Part shown: piece after piece, positions 13,573-23,768 of the stretch
How positions within the stretch are numbered: the first letter of the stretch is position 1
Layout: each line of letters starts with the position of its first letter
Notes under the pieces: model-generated
What the model was told of the DNA's origin: nothing
The model's database searches: none
Seen by the model: the letters and a program-made list of their open reading frames with translations, nothing else
Position numbers and translations under genes: made by a program
DNA from: a virus
IMG/VR virus record: IMGVR_UViG_3300044699_000094
Coordinates: 1-45,869 of that record
Length of the DNA: 45,869 nucleotides
Strand: one strand, 5' to 3'

Positions 13573-16500
13573 TCATCCACCGGAAGCCACCTCACGCTGC
13601 GCGGTGCGCAACGCAGCCGCCGCGTTCTGCTGCTCGTAGAACCTCCGCCAGAACTCGGAGTCCCTCTGCTTGTCGGTCAGCGTGCGCGCCGGGACACCGA
13701 GGTAGCGACCGACGGCTTCCAGCTGTCGCTCCTGGCCGTAGGCCCCACCGCCGGTCAGCTGGGGGAACACCCGGGCGGTGCGATCGAGCACCGGGTTGAC
13801 CGACATCAAGAAGTTGGTGAACGCATCGGACACCTGACCGGACGAGTTCTTCTGCCCGAAGATGGTGGCCAGCATGTCGATCGGCTTGCCGATCGGACCG
13901 GTCTGCGTGGAGTAGCTCTGATCGTCGTAGTTCTGCCCGGTGTAGATGTTCTTCTTCAACCACAGTTCCAGCGGAGCGGTGAACAGTGGGTTGAAGTTGG
14001 ACAACGCCGAGGCGTTCTTGAACTGCAACGTGTCCTGCAGGTCAGCCACGTCAGCACCGACGCGGGTGAAGCCGAAGTCCGGCTGCAGATAGATCGGCAG
14101 ACCCTGAGCACCACCGAGGCCAGGGATGTTGGGCACCTTCAACCCGGTGTTCCAAGCCCCGGCGTCGAGCCAGTACTTGGGGGTGAAGGCATCGTTCTCC
14201 CGAGCCATGTTGTTCATGAAGTGCTCGTAGGTCAGGTAGGCCTTCGGTCGCAGCCACATCTGCGACAGCTGCAGCGGCAGGTTGCGTGACAGGAACGTCC
14301 AGAAAGGGACCAGCCGTTTCATCGTCTCGTCGGCGCGCGACAGATCCCCGTAGTCGAAGTGGATGCGCGAGATGCGAGCGATCGCCCCGCTGACCGAGTC
14401 ACCGCGGCGGACCGAGTCGAGGCCCATCGCCAGACGGACCGAGCCTTCGACCTTCTCCCCGACGCGTTGGCTGAGACGGGTCACCTTGTTGGCCAACGCC
14501 TTCTCGGCAGCGGTGTGCTTGCCTCCGGAAGCGAAGCCTGCTTCGGTGAAGCGACCGCCCGCACCGGAACCGAACGCCGCCGAGAAGGCATCACGGATCT
14601 CCTGCGGCTGGGACTTCAACCACGGTTCGCCGCTGATCGCGTAGCGCCGCCACAGCCGGGCACCCTCGATCTGGGTCCTGATCCCGACACCATCGGAGAG
14701 ATTCATGAACGCTGCCGACAGAGCGTTGCGTACGTGGAACCCGGGGCTCAGCGTGGCGTAGGTCTTGAAGATGTTGGTCAACGTCTCCACCCCCCGCCAG
14801 AACCGGTTCGGTTCCTTGGAGATGTCGAACAGGTTGGTCATCATCTTGTGCAGTTCCTTGGAGACCAGGTAGTCCCCGGACTGCAGCGCCGCCTGCTTGG
14901 CGCCGGTGGCCTCGTAGAGCATCGACCAGTTGCCACCGACGGTAGTCAGCAGCATGTCGGAGAGGCCCTTCTTGCGCGTCGCTGAATCCATCAGCTTGTC
15001 GACTTCCTTGTTGCTCAGACGCAGCCCAGCGACCCGGTCGTAGGTCTTGCCCGCGTTGTCCAACAGCGCCTCGGTGGCCGACAGGTTGTTGTCGAGCATG
15101 TCCGGGTTGGCCCGTGCCACCTGACGAATCGAGTCGATGATCTGTGCCTTCTCCACCGACTTGCCCGGCGACTTCGGGTTGAGCATCGACTTCCACTGCT
15201 TCTCGGCGTTGTTGCGGATCTCGGTCTGGCGGGCCTTCGAGCCCAGCGCCTCTTCGACGTCGCGGATCACCTTCGTCTCGCGCTCCAACGGACCGAGTTC
15301 GGGGTGCGTGCTGACATCGAGGTTGGCGGAGACCCGTTTTGTCAGGTTCTCGCCTTTGAGCAAGTTGGCGGTCTCCGTCGCTCGGCCCCGGGCCTGCCCG
15401 GCCTGGGCCTGCAGTGCTCGCCCGGCAGGTGAATCATTGAACGACAGCGCCGCCTGGCTCAGTCGATCGATCGCCGCTCGCTCGGTGGAAGGCAGGTTGG
15501 GGACCGACGGAGGCATCCGTTCGACGGCCTGCTGGGCTTTGGCGACCATCTCCTGCCCGGCAGGCAGGGCTCGCTTGGCCTGCTCGGCAACCCGCTGCTC
15601 GGCCATCCCCTTGTACGGGTTGGGCATCGTCGGGGCGAAGGTGTCGACGTAGGCCTGAGCGATGTCGCGGTCCCCGCCGAACCACTCGGGCTTCATCGGC
15701 TGGGCCTTCTCCAGAGCGAGCATCTTGCGCTCTGCTTCGGACAGTGTCTCCTGTCCGGTGTCGGGCAGGTTGGCGCGCATCAACCGCTGCAGCGCGCTCT
15801 GCTTGCGTTCGGCAGCGACGTCGGCCTTGCTCGCCGCGTACTCGATCAACGGTTTGGCGTTACCCCGCCCGACGATCTTCGGCTTGATCCCGATGATCTC
15901 GTTCTGGCTGTCGCGGACCCCGGCTGCCTCCGCGATCTTGCGCCGCAGTTCGTTGCGCGGCAGCGTCGTCGCTCCGTCTTCGATCTCTTTGCGCAGCGCA
16001 TCGAAGCGCCGCTGCAGGTTGACCATCTGCGTGCGCTTGTCGCTGGTCAGTTGTTCCAGTGCCCGCTCCGGGAAGTACTTGGCCAGGCTTTCCTCGGGGG
16101 TCGCGCCCATCGTCTGGCTGACCCGCTGCAGACGGAGCATCGACTCCTTCTTCTGCGCTTCCAGTTCACGGATCATGCGGTGGTTGGCCAGCATCTGGGC
16201 GTCGAGTTCGGCGTTCTCCGGCAGCTTGGCCAACTCCGCCTGAGCATCCTGCAGGGTGGCGATGTTCTCGTCCATGCTGGCGATGTCACGCAGGTGATCG
16301 TCGGCGGTCTTGGTTCCTTCGCTGGCGACACGTGTCGCCAGCTGCTCGGCAGCCGGTGCCGCTTCGGTCCCGGCCTTCATCGCCGCTCGATCGGCAGCCG
16401 ACTCGGTAGCGATCCGGGCCTGCACTTCGTTCATCCCCCGGACCAGGGCGGTGGCGTCCTTGTCTTCGGCGTACTTGGCGATCAGTTGCTCGGTCTCCGC

Positions 16501-19500
16501 TTTGAGCACCCGACGGCGAACGTTCTCTCGGCGGACGAACGCTGCCGCCGGGCTGTCCTTGCGCCACCGCTGGGGGGTGCGCGGCATCGTTGCCCCGGAA
16601 CGATCGGAAGCAGCAGGGGGAACAGTTCTCGGCTGCGGAGTCTCGATCACCTTGCCTTCCCGAGGAACATCGACCGGCAGTGGGTTGCGCGTCTCGCCTG
16701 CACCCCAGCCGAGGTTCGGGTCCTGGACGCGCACCCCGAGGCCCTCGGCGCCCGCCTGCTTGACGTAGACGACCGACTCCGCCTTGGCGTCTGCGATCTG
16801 CCGCTGGACATCCAGCTGCCTGCGCGCCGCGACCACTGCCTCGTCGGCTTCGAGCGCCTTCTTCCGCTCGATGTCGCGCAGGATCACCTCTCGTGCCTGG
16901 TGTTGGGCCTTCCACTTGCCGGTGGTGAACGACCGATCAGCAGCGTTCAGCCGCTGCTGCAGTTCGGCGCGCTGGGCATCGGTGGTCGCCAGCTTCAACC
17001 GGGCAGCGATCTCATTGCGTGCCGCCAGCGCCTCGTCGTACGGGGAGCGCAGGCCGGGAGGGATCTGCACCTTGCCGGTCAGCTGCAGCGAGCCACGTGG
17101 GTCGAAGGTCCGTGGGTTGGCCCGGCTCGGTGGCACCGGAGGCTGCGCCGCACGCCGTGCCGCCTCGGCCTCCTGGCGCTTGACCATCTCTTCTTCCAGC
17201 CGCGCTGCCCGGCGGGCGGCGTACTCTTCGCCGCGGGCCTTCGCCGCAGCGGCCTCAGCCAGTTCCTTCTTCGTCGGCTTGCGCGTCTTCGGCAGCTTGA
17301 ACGACTCGCTGCGGTAGGGCTCGCGGGTCACCGCCGCGGCACGCCGCTCGTTGATCGCTTTGTCGACGGCAGCACGAGCTTCCTTCTGCGTCTTGAACGC
17401 CCCCAGGCTGCGACCGTTGCGATCGAAGGCCCGATAGCCGACGACCGAGCGCGCCGAGTTGCGCTGCTGCCAGATCTCCGAACCATCGACGTCGGAGGTC
17501 CAGATCGTGTTGCCGGTGTTCGGGTTGGTGTTCGCGTCCCACTTCGAGCGGACCTTCGCCGGGGGCTCGCGCTTGGGCAGCGGGCCCGCTTCGACGGCAG
17601 GCTCCCGAGGGGCGAGCACTTCGCCTTGCAGCGGGCGGGGTTCTGGCGGTACCGGAGGCTCGGCTGCCATCGTTGCCTCCGGTACCGGGGGTGGTGTTAC
17701 CCCGGCGACCGCGTCTTCGTACGCCTTCATCTGCTCGTCGAACTCCTTGGAGTTCTTCAACGAACGGCGGAAGGTGTTCAGCGCCGCGTCGACCTGCTTC
17801 GGATCAAGTGCCGGGAGGCGGGCCTCGGCGGCGACCCTGGCCTCCTTCAAGGCAATCTCTGCGGCCTTCACCGGAGCCTGCAGGATCTCCAACCGCTTCA
17901 ACGCTTCGGCGCGCACCACGGCCGGGCCCTCGGCCAGCTTGCGGTTCGCCTGGGCCTCGATCAACTTGGCCGAGCGCAGCACCTTCTCCAACTGCGGGCG
18001 CTGCTTGGCGACCTCATCGGAGATGACCTTGGTGGTCATGTCAGCCAGCTGCTGTTCGACTTCACCGCGGCGCAGCGACACCTGAGCCAGCGTGGTGACC
18101 ATCTCGTCGAGGTTCTTGGTGGTCAGCGGACCCAGCTTCTTCAACGACGCAGCGTGATCGCTGAGCACCTTGTCGTAGCCCTCGATCGCCGTCTTGGCTT
18201 CCTCAGCGGTGCCCTTCAACCCGGCCGTCAACCGATCACGCAGATCGATCAGCCCGGTGGTGGCCTTCTCCGTCGACGTCTTGATGTCCTCCTTGGTCGC
18301 CTGGAGGTACTTCTTGCCACCCTTGATGATCGTGTCGAGCATCTCGTTGGTCTGCACCTTGGCCGGAGCGCTGGCGAAGTACTCGTTGAGCGGGATGTCG
18401 TTGATCGTCTCCGGCATCTCCGGGGCAGGGACCGGCGCACGCGCTGCGGCACCAGGGCGGTGACCTTGGCGGATCACGTCGAGCAGCGGCTGCTGCTGGG
18501 AGAGGATCTTGTTGCGCTGCTCCAAGGCGTCAGCCAGATCACCGGTGACCTGGGCGACATGCGGGTTGGGTGAGCGGGCGTACTTGGCGACCGCCAGGTC
18601 ACGGCCCGCCTGCTTGGACAGCGACGAGACGTAGGCCTCCCCGATGAGGATCGGGTCATCCTGGTAGAACTTGCCCTTGAAGTCGGGGAACACCTGCCGC
18701 AGCTGGGTGTTCAGTTCCTCGATCGAGCCATCGCTGAGCGTCAGTTCCCGCCCACCGATGCTGATCTTCTTCGGCTCACCGATCTTGTCCGGACGCAGCT
18801 TGCGCGACTTCTCCAGGTAGCCGGAGCCTTCCAGCAGGTCGTCCTTCATGAACCCGGCCTTGCTGCGGAACTGGCGGACGGCATTGTTGTCGGCGTGCTC
18901 GCGCAGGTAGCGCTTCGCTTCCCCGGTGAGCATGTGCGGGACGTAGGTGTCGGGGTTCAGCTTGTGCTCGGTGGCGATCTTCCGACCGGTGACTTCCTCG
19001 TAGATCCCGGCGATGTCAGCGAACAGCTGGTTGATCTTGTTGCGCTGCGGCAAGGCCTCGGCCTTGAACAGCATGGTCCGAATCCCGGCTTCGTCGTTGT
19101 TCTCCCGCAGGTCGCGAGACAGAGTGCGCAGCGCCTGGTAGCCACGGCTCTGCACCTCGCGCCCACCCTTGGCCGCTTCGCGCATGCCCAACTGGGTCGC
19201 CGCCAGCAACGGGTCGAGGTCACTCTCCTTGCCGGTGATCAACTTGCCGAAGGCTTCCTCGGCCCCTTTGCCACCGCGGGAGAGGATGTTCCGCCCGGGG
19301 ATCTCGTTCAGTGCGGCACGCACCGCACCGCTGCCGCGTGATGCCAACCGGGCCAGCGGCTCGGTGTAAGGGATCTCCTTGCCTGCGAAGCGGACCGTGT
19401 TCTCGATGCCCAACGCTCGGCGCAACTCCGGGGAGGCGGCAGCGAAGCCGCGCTCCCCGGCACGGGTGATGTCCGCGCCGAGGTTCTCGAACAGCTGCGG

Positions 19501-20403
19501 AGCGGTGCGTGACAGGCTGCCGAGCAACTCCGCCCGAGCACCACGGCCGTGCTCGATCTTGACCCGCGCTGGGTACGAGGTCAGCTTGCGGTCCATCGCC
19601 GCCAGTTCGCGCTGCAGCTGGGCGGTCTCGCTGTCGAGACGCGAGCCGCGCTCGATCACCCGCGACAGATCGGAGACATCACCTTTGGCTGCCGCCGCCG
19701 CGGCAGCGGCCTTGAAGTCCTCCGCTTTGGCTGCTGCCTGAGTCAGCTGCTCGGCTTTGCTGGCCCGCTCCAAGGCCACGTCGGAGACCCGCGTTGCTCC
19801 ACCACTGAGGTAGGTGAACGGGTCGGTGGCCACGTCACCGGTGAACCCGAGCACCCGATCGAGGTTGGCATTGCCGGTGTCGAACAACTGCCCGGTGCCG
19901 TAAGGCTGATCACCGAAGATCTTCTGGAAAGCGGAGCGGGTGTCGGCATCGGACTTGGCGGTCTGCATGCCGAGTGCTTTGTCCAGCGACTCGATCCCGT
20001 AGGTCACCGCCCGCTGCGGGATCTGCAGCACTTCCAGGGGGCGCAGCAGGGTGCTGACCACCGGGTTGCCGAAGACCATCCCCAGTCCCTGCCGCCACCA
20101 CGGCACGTCGCCTTCGGCCTGCTGCTTGGCTGCTTGCTGGTTGGGCTTGTAGGCAGCCGAGGAACGGACCGACTCTTCCAGCCCAGCCCACGGGCTCTGC
20201 GTCGCCGTGGCCTGCTGATGCTGCACCGATCCGGTGGGGAACGGGCTGCGTCGCTTCGACTCGGCGGCGATCTGAGCGAACAGTTCGCGGGTGTTGGCCG
20301 GGACCGGGCGGGAGCGGGCTGCTGTGCCGGGAACGAGGCGACCGGGGCTGTAGATCTGAACGCGGGGTGGAGCCGAGTTGATCTGATCCAGCAGAGAGGG
20401 CAC
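13573..20403 (-). CDS. Giant internal virion (ejection) protein, 2276 aa
   Basis: A GTG start in a TAGTG overlap. The N-terminal 600 residues are helical (VLQIPQRAVTYGIESLDKA). The middle (about 650-1500) is long charged helices and Pro-rich linkers typical of extended proteins. The C-terminal 450 residues read LSPGFHVRNALSAAFMNLS, then FDYGDLSRADETMKRLVPFW and SRNLPLQLSQMW. The FDYxDL...PFWxFxRxNxPLQ signature occurs in very large phage proteins and in large polyvalent proteins (LPD38-like domain). No lytic transglycosylase motif is evident. Position after the tail nozzle and collar genes fits an internal core protein ejected with the DNA. It is remarkably free of frameshifts over 6.8 kb and carries an in-frame palindrome copy. 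Confidence 0.75.
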   Translation of the reverse strand: MPSLLDQINSAPPRVQIYSPGRLVPGTAARSRPVPANTRELFAQIAAESKRRSPFPTGSVQHQQATATQSPWAGLEESVRSSAAYKPNQQAAKQQAEGDVPWWRQGLGMVFGNPVVSTLLRPLEVLQIPQRAVTYGIESLDKALGMQTAKSDADTRSAFQKIFGDQPYGTGQLFDTGNANLDRVLGFTGDVATDPFTYLSGGATRVSDVALERASKAEQLTQAAAKAEDFKAAAAAAAAKGDVSDLSRVIERGSRLDSETAQLQRELAAMDRKLTSYPARVKIEHGRGARAELLGSLSRTAPQLFENLGADITRAGERGFAAASPELRRALGIENTVRFAGKEIPYTEPLARLASRGSGAVRAALNEIPGRNILSRGGKGAEEAFGKLITGKESDLDPLLAATQLGMREAAKGGREVQSRGYQALRTLSRDLRENNDEAGIRTMLFKAEALPQRNKINQLFADIAGIYEEVTGRKIATEHKLNPDTYVPHMLTGEAKRYLREHADNNAVRQFRSKAGFMKDDLLEGSGYLEKSRKLRPDKIGEPKKISIGGRELTLSDGSIEELNTQLRQVFPDFKGKFYQDDPILIGEAYVSSLSKQAGRDLAVAKYARSPNPHVAQVTGDLADALEQRNKILSQQQPLLDVIRQGHRPGAAARAPVPAPEMPETINDIPLNEYFASAPAKVQTNEMLDTIIKGGKKYLQATKEDIKTSTEKATTGLIDLRDRLTAGLKGTAEEAKTAIEGYDKVLSDHAASLKKLGPLTTKNLDEMVTTLAQVSLRRGEVEQQLADMTTKVISDEVAKQRPQLEKVLRSAKLIEAQANRKLAEGPAVVRAEALKRLEILQAPVKAAEIALKEARVAAEARLPALDPKQVDAALNTFRRSLKNSKEFDEQMKAYEDAVAGVTPPPVPEATMAAEPPVPPEPRPLQGEVLAPREPAVEAGPLPKREPPAKVRSKWDANTNPNTGNTIWTSDVDGSEIWQQRNSARSVVGYRAFDRNGRSLGAFKTQKEARAAVDKAINERRAAAVTREPYRSESFKLPKTRKPTKKELAEAAAAKARGEEYAARRAARLEEEMVKRQEAEAARRAAQPPVPPSRANPRTFDPRGSLQLTGKVQIPPGLRSPYDEALAARNEIAARLKLATTDAQRAELQQRLNAADRSFTTGKWKAQHQAREVILRDIERKKALEADEAVVAARRQLDVQRQIADAKAESVVYVKQAGAEGLGVRVQDPNLGWGAGETRNPLPVDVPREGKVIETPQPRTVPPAASDRSGATMPRTPQRWRKDSPAAAFVRRENVRRRVLKAETEQLIAKYAEDKDATALVRGMNEVQARIATESAADRAAMKAGTEAAPAAEQLATRVASEGTKTADDHLRDIASMDENIATLQDAQAELAKLPENAELDAQMLANHRMIRELEAQKKESMLRLQRVSQTMGATPEESLAKYFPERALEQLTSDKRTQMVNLQRRFDALRKEIEDGATTLPRNELRRKIAEAAGVRDSQNEIIGIKPKIVGRGNAKPLIEYAASKADVAAERKQSALQRLMRANLPDTGQETLSEAERKMLALEKAQPMKPEWFGGDRDIAQAYVDTFAPTMPNPYKGMAEQRVAEQAKRALPAGQEMVAKAQQAVERMPPSVPNLPSTERAAIDRLSQAALSFNDSPAGRALQAQAGQARGRATETANLLKGENLTKRVSANLDVSTHPELGPLERETKVIRDVEEALGSKARQTEIRNNAEKQWKSMLNPKSPGKSVEKAQIIDSIRQVARANPDMLDNNLSATEALLDNAGKTYDRVAGLRLSNKEVDKLMDSATRKKGLSDMLLTTVGGNWSMLYEATGAKQAALQSGDYLVSKELHKMMTNLFDISKEPNRFWRGVETLTNIFKTYATLSPGFHVRNALSAAFMNLSDGVGIRTQIEGARLWRRYAISGEPWLKSQPQEIRDAFSAAFGSGAGGRFTEAGFASGGKHTAAEKALANKVTRLSQRVGEKVEGSVRLAMGLDSVRRGDSVSGAIARISRIHFDYGDLSRADETMKRLVPFWTFLSRNLPLQLSQMWLRPKAYLTYEHFMNNMARENDAFTPKYWLDAGAWNTGLKVPNIPGLGGAQGLPIYLQPDFGFTRVGADVADLQDTLQFKNASALSNFNPLFTAPLELWLKKNIYTGQNYDDQSYSTQTGPIGKPIDMLATIFGQKNSSGQVSDAFTNFLMSVNPVLDRTARVFPQLTGGGAYGQERQLEAVGRYLGVPARTLTDKQRDSEFWRRFYEQQNAAAALRTAQREVASGG
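16322..16341. repeat. 20-bp palindrome, copy 11 (in frame)
   Basis: Exact copy within the giant virion gene, read L-A-T-R-V-A-S between charged helices (AAEQ before, EGTK after). Confidence 0.95.
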
Positions 20404-22220
20404 TACTGACCGAAGCCCATTGCTCTCTGCGCCAGCATGCGCTGCATCAGCGCATCACGTGTCGGTGTCCGTCCAGCCTGGGCGAGTGCCTGAGCGCGAG
20501 CGACAGCACGGATGCGATCGTTCAGCGGGTCCTGCTTCAACATCTGTCCCTGCCGCTGGTAGAAGTCGGTGTTGGCCTGGTTCTCCCGGTCGTACTGAGC
20601 CTGCAGGCGCGCCATGTCTTCCAACTTGGCGGGACGCTGCGTCGGGGAACCTTCTCGCTGATAGTCACGCAGCGGACGCAGCGGCGGGGCTTCCGGGGCG
20701 GGAACGATGTTGCCGTCGGCGTCGACGTAGAACAACGGCCGTGGCGGAGTGCCCCGCTGATAGTCGCGCAACGGACGCAGTGGAGTGGTCGGTGTGCTCC
20801 CGGTCGGCCCAGGTGAAGGTGCAGGTCCGGGCTGGTTCTCATCGGGGCTCGGACCGACGTAGTTGATGAGACCGGCGATCCCCGGCAGCGGATTGCCGCC
20901 ACCTTTCAGCACCCGATTGATCATCGCCTGCACATCGGGAGGCACCTGCGGCGCGCTGGGATTGCCCGGCTGACCCGGCGCTGGGGGACCGAGCATGGGT
21001 GCTGGTTGAGCAGGTGCACCCGGACCCTGCGCGAAGCCGAACGGGTTGTCTCCGAACCTGCTCGGGTTGCCCGGCTGACCCGGTGCCGGAGGCCCGAACA
21101 TCGCTGACGGCTGAGCCTGCCGCGGCATGCTCGGATTGCCCGGCTGACCCGGTGCCGGAGGCCCGAGCATGGCTGACGGCTGAGCCTGCTGCCGCGGCTG
21201 GGCCTGCTGTTGCAGCTGAGGCATGAACGGGCGCAGGGTGTCCATCCCCTCCCTGGCAGCGCGCTGGCGCATCCCACTCAGTTCATGCTCACCCATCATC
21301 TGAGCCATCTGATCCATGTAGCTCTGCTCGGCGGACTGCTGGCCCTCCGTGTTGCGTCCCGTGGCGGCAGCGATCGCCTTGTCGATGTACCCCGGATCGG
21401 AATACTGATCGGTCATGTAGGGGAGGCCTGCCTTGTCGAAGGCCTTCATCTGTTCCGTCTTCTGCATCGCCTGCTCGGGGGTCTTGGCGTAGTAGTTGCC
21501 CGCCTCGTCCTGGTAGGCGAAGGAAGGGTCCCTGGCGATGTCCTCGAACAGGCTGGTGGCGAAGCCGGTCACCTTGTTGGTGTCGTAGGCGGTGATCGCT
21601 TTGCGTCCCCCGGGGAGATCCCCGCGTGCTCCCTGCTGGCTGGGCAGGCCGAGCGCGTTGGATGTCTGCGTTGCCTGCGGCAGGGACTTCTGCAGCGACT
21701 GGATCAACGCCTTCTGCTTCGGATCGGTGATCTTGCTGAGGTCGGTGTTCATCGCCAGGTCCAGCGCCGACTGCGCGGCTTCGTCCGGACCCATCCCCTT
21801 GTTCATGATCGCGTCAGCGATGTACCCCTGGTAGCCACCGGTGTCGAGGTACTGCTGGGCCTTCTTCCGACCAACCAGGTTGAGCGGTTCGCCGTAGTCG
21901 TAGGTCGGCTGGAAGGCATCCGGGCCGAACGCCCCCGGCCCACCGAGGGCCCCGAGCATCGGGTCGTTGAGGCTGCCGTAGATGTCCTGTTCGAGGTTCA
22001 ACCGCTGCTGCGCCTGGCTCAGGTCATACGGATCGACCTTGCCTTTGGTGGTCAGCTGGGGGATGTTCACTGGGGTGTAGCCGGTGAGATCGAGACCAGC
22101 CGGGTCCATCGACGGCCCATAGTCGCCGCCGAACACACCGGGAGCCTGCTGCCCCTGGAGGATCTGCATCAGGATCTGCAGTTCTGCGGGGGTCAGGTCT
22201 CCGAGCCCGGTGTTGCTCAT
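20403..22220 (-). CDS. Low-complexity virion protein, 605 aa
   Basis: The N-terminal about 330 residues are folded (DLTPAELQILMQILQGQQA and a helical region with DTNKVTGFATSLFEDIARD). Residues about 345-440 contain three PPAPGQPGNPS repeats. TPLRPLRDYQR occurs twice near 490 and 525. The C-terminus is helical (RIRAVARAQALAQAGR). It is Gln/Pro-rich and probably flexible. Together with the two genes upstream and the giant gene downstream it forms a set expected for podovirus internal or ejection proteins. No family is recognised. Confidence 0.7.
   Translation of the reverse strand: MSNTGLGDLTPAELQILMQILQGQQAPGVFGGDYGPSMDPAGLDLTGYTPVNIPQLTTKGKVDPYDLSQAQQRLNLEQDIYGSLNDPMLGALGGPGAFGPDAFQPTYDYGEPLNLVGRKKAQQYLDTGGYQGYIADAIMNKGMGPDEAAQSALDLAMNTDLSKITDPKQKALIQSLQKSLPQATQTSNALGLPSQQGARGDLPGGRKAITAYDTNKVTGFATSLFEDIARDPSFAYQDEAGNYYAKTPEQAMQKTEQMKAFDKAGLPYMTDQYSDPGYIDKAIAAATGRNTEGQQSAEQSYMDQMAQMMGEHELSGMRQRAAREGMDTLRPFMPQLQQQAQPRQQAQPSAMLGPPAPGQPGNPSMPRQAQPSAMFGPPAPGQPGNPSRFGDNPFGFAQGPGAPAQPAPMLGPPAPGQPGNPSAPQVPPDVQAMINRVLKGGGNPLPGIAGLINYVGPSPDENQPGPAPSPGPTGSTPTTPLRPLRDYQRGTPPRPLFYVDADGNIVPAPEAPPLRPLRDYQREGSPTQRPAKLEDMARLQAQYDRENQANTDFYQRQGQMLKQDPLNDRIRAVARAQALAQAGRTPTRDALMQRMLAQRAMGFGQ
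20958..21178. repeat. Three copies of a PPAPGQPGNPS-coding repeat
   Basis: Near-identical segments of about 40 bases, TGCCCGGCTGACCCGG followed by a GC-rich tail, begin near 20,965, 21,069 and 21,139. They encode MLGPPAPGQPGNPS-type units in the 605-residue protein. Copy number could vary between relatives. Confidence 0.8.
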
Positions 22221-23314
22221 GCCAGCCCCAGCGATGCCAGGTCAGGCAGGTTGCCGCCGAACTTGCCGAGCAGCCCGAGTAGCGACTGGATCGTCGAAGC
22301 GTTCCACCCCTGGGTGTTCGTCGCGTTGGTGTCCTGCACCTGGTTCTGTCGCTGCCAGTTCTGCATCGCCGCCTGCTGGGCCAGCTGCTGCTGCATCTGA
22401 TAGTCCTGGTAGGCACGCTGGTCGGCAGCCTGCTGCCAGGCCGTCTGGGCCTGGGTGCGCTGCAGGCCGATGCCCGTGTTGCCTCCCAGGGCGGCGGCGT
22501 TGAGCGCCGCTTCGGAGTTCGCCCGGTCCTGCTGGGCGCGCAGCACACGGTTCTTCTGAGCGATGTCTTCGTTGGCCCCGAGCAAACCCCACACGTTGCC
22601 GAACGCCGCGTTGCCTGCCGCCGCGCCTTGCTGCAGGTTGTTCAGCTGCTGGTTGTTGTTCGGGTTGATCCCCTGGCCCTGCAGCAGGCGAGCCATCGCA
22701 TCCTGGCTCATCCCCTGGGTCTGCGCCGGGGGTGGTCCACCGGCGAAGGCGTTCTTGTACTGCGCCAGGTACTGGTCTTCGTTGTTGTAGGCCGCGTTCT
22801 GCGTGGCCCGGTCCTGGTTGACGGCCTGCCCGAAGTTCTTCGACAGCAGGTCGTACTGCGAAGGATCGAAGGCCCGCATCGCCATCCCGGTGTAGGCCGG
22901 TGGGGTGAAGGTTCCTGCCTGCTGGGCTTGCGGCCGACCGGCCTTCAACAGCTGAGCCATCCAGTCCATCTGTGCCTGGGTGATGCCGCCCGCTCCACCA
23001 CCACCGCCACCACCACCACGGCCACCGCCGCTGCCTCCGCTGGTGGCGAACTTCTTCAAGCTGTTGATCGCCGCGCTCGACGGGTTGGTGCTGCCCGGTG
23101 GCAGGTAGCCAGCGGCGATGTTCTGTCCGGTCGGGTACGACCGACCAGCAGCGATGGCCTGCTCGTAGGCGATCTGTCCCCACGGGGTGCGCACCGGGGT
23201 GCTCGTCCCGTTGGGCACGTAGCCATACTGGTAGGGGATCGAGTACTTGCTCGGTGCACCGCGTGCTCCCGAAGGTCGCTTGCTTTCATCGAGGACTCCG
23301 GTGTTGGGCATCAC
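22217..23314 (-). CDS. Gln/Asn/Ala-rich virion protein, 365 aa
   Basis: It has a Pro/Gly N-terminus (MMPNTGVLDESKRPSGARG), a Gly-rich linker with GGRGGGGGGGG near residue 100, and then long Gln/Ala helices (LLQGQGINPNNNQQL, QQQLAQQAAMQNWQRQ). It lies in a run of overlapping virion genes. It is likely an internal virion protein. No family is recognised. Confidence 0.7.
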   Translation of the reverse strand: MMPNTGVLDESKRPSGARGAPSKYSIPYQYGYVPNGTSTPVRTPWGQIAYEQAIAAGRSYPTGQNIAAGYLPPGSTNPSSAAINSLKKFATSGGSGGGRGGGGGGGGAGGITQAQMDWMAQLLKAGRPQAQQAGTFTPPAYTGMAMRAFDPSQYDLLSKNFGQAVNQDRATQNAAYNNEDQYLAQYKNAFAGGPPPAQTQGMSQDAMARLLQGQGINPNNNQQLNNLQQGAAAGNAAFGNVWGLLGANEDIAQKNRVLRAQQDRANSEAALNAAALGGNTGIGLQRTQAQTAWQQAADQRAYQDYQMQQQLAQQAAMQNWQRQNQVQDTNATNTQGWNASTIQSLLGLLGKFGGNLPDLASLGLA

Positions 23315-23766
23315 ACGCCTCCCAGGAACGGACGCATCGCTTCGATCGCCAGCGCAGCGTTGGCGATGTCCTGCTGCTTCTGCTGCTCCAACGCCGCCAG
23401 GCTGTTGTTGTAGTAGGCGTCCATCTGTGCTCCTTGCAGATCGTAATTCTGCGCTTCCTGCTGAGCGTCTTGTTGCAGTCGGCCGTACTGGGTGGTGTAG
23501 TCACCGAGGTAGTTGCCCATCGAGCGCTGCATCACCCCGGAGGTCACCCCCGGACCCTGCAGTCCCCGGTGAGCGAACGATGCCTTGTAGTCGGGCAGCG
23601 CTTGGTTGAAGTTGTTGCCCAGATCGGTGAGCGAGCGGGTGCCGCGCTGCTGGGAAAGGAAGCGGCCGTAAGCGTTGCTCGCCCGGTCGGTGTTGTAGCG
23701 GTAGCCGAGGTCGGCAGCTTGCTGGGTGTAGGCCCCCGTGTTGACCCCGTAGCCATCGAGCGGCAT
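23311..23766 (-). CDS. Virion protein, 151 aa
   Basis: Reads MPLDGYGVNTGAYTQQAAD, then a helical Gln/Tyr-rich body (GRLQQDAQQEAQNYDLQG) and ALEQQKQQDIANAALAIEA. It overlaps the next gene by four bases. It is probably part of the same internal-protein set as the three genes downstream. No family is recognised. Confidence 0.7.
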   Translation of the reverse strand: MPLDGYGVNTGAYTQQAADLGYRYNTDRASNAYGRFLSQQRGTRSLTDLGNNFNQALPDYKASFAHRGLQGPGVTSGVMQRSMGNYLGDYTTQYGRLQQDAQQEAQNYDLQGAQMDAYYNNSLAALEQQKQQDIANAALAIEAMRPFLGGV

Positions 23767-23768
23767 CG

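Noticed and set aside
16051-18573. Long plus-strand frame of about 840 codons
   Set aside because: It is antisense to the giant virion gene, rich in Arg/Gly/Leu, with no ribosome-binding site. This is expected from high-GC codon use on the other strand. The same holds for long frames at 24,764-26,008 and at 40,491-41,729 (minus).
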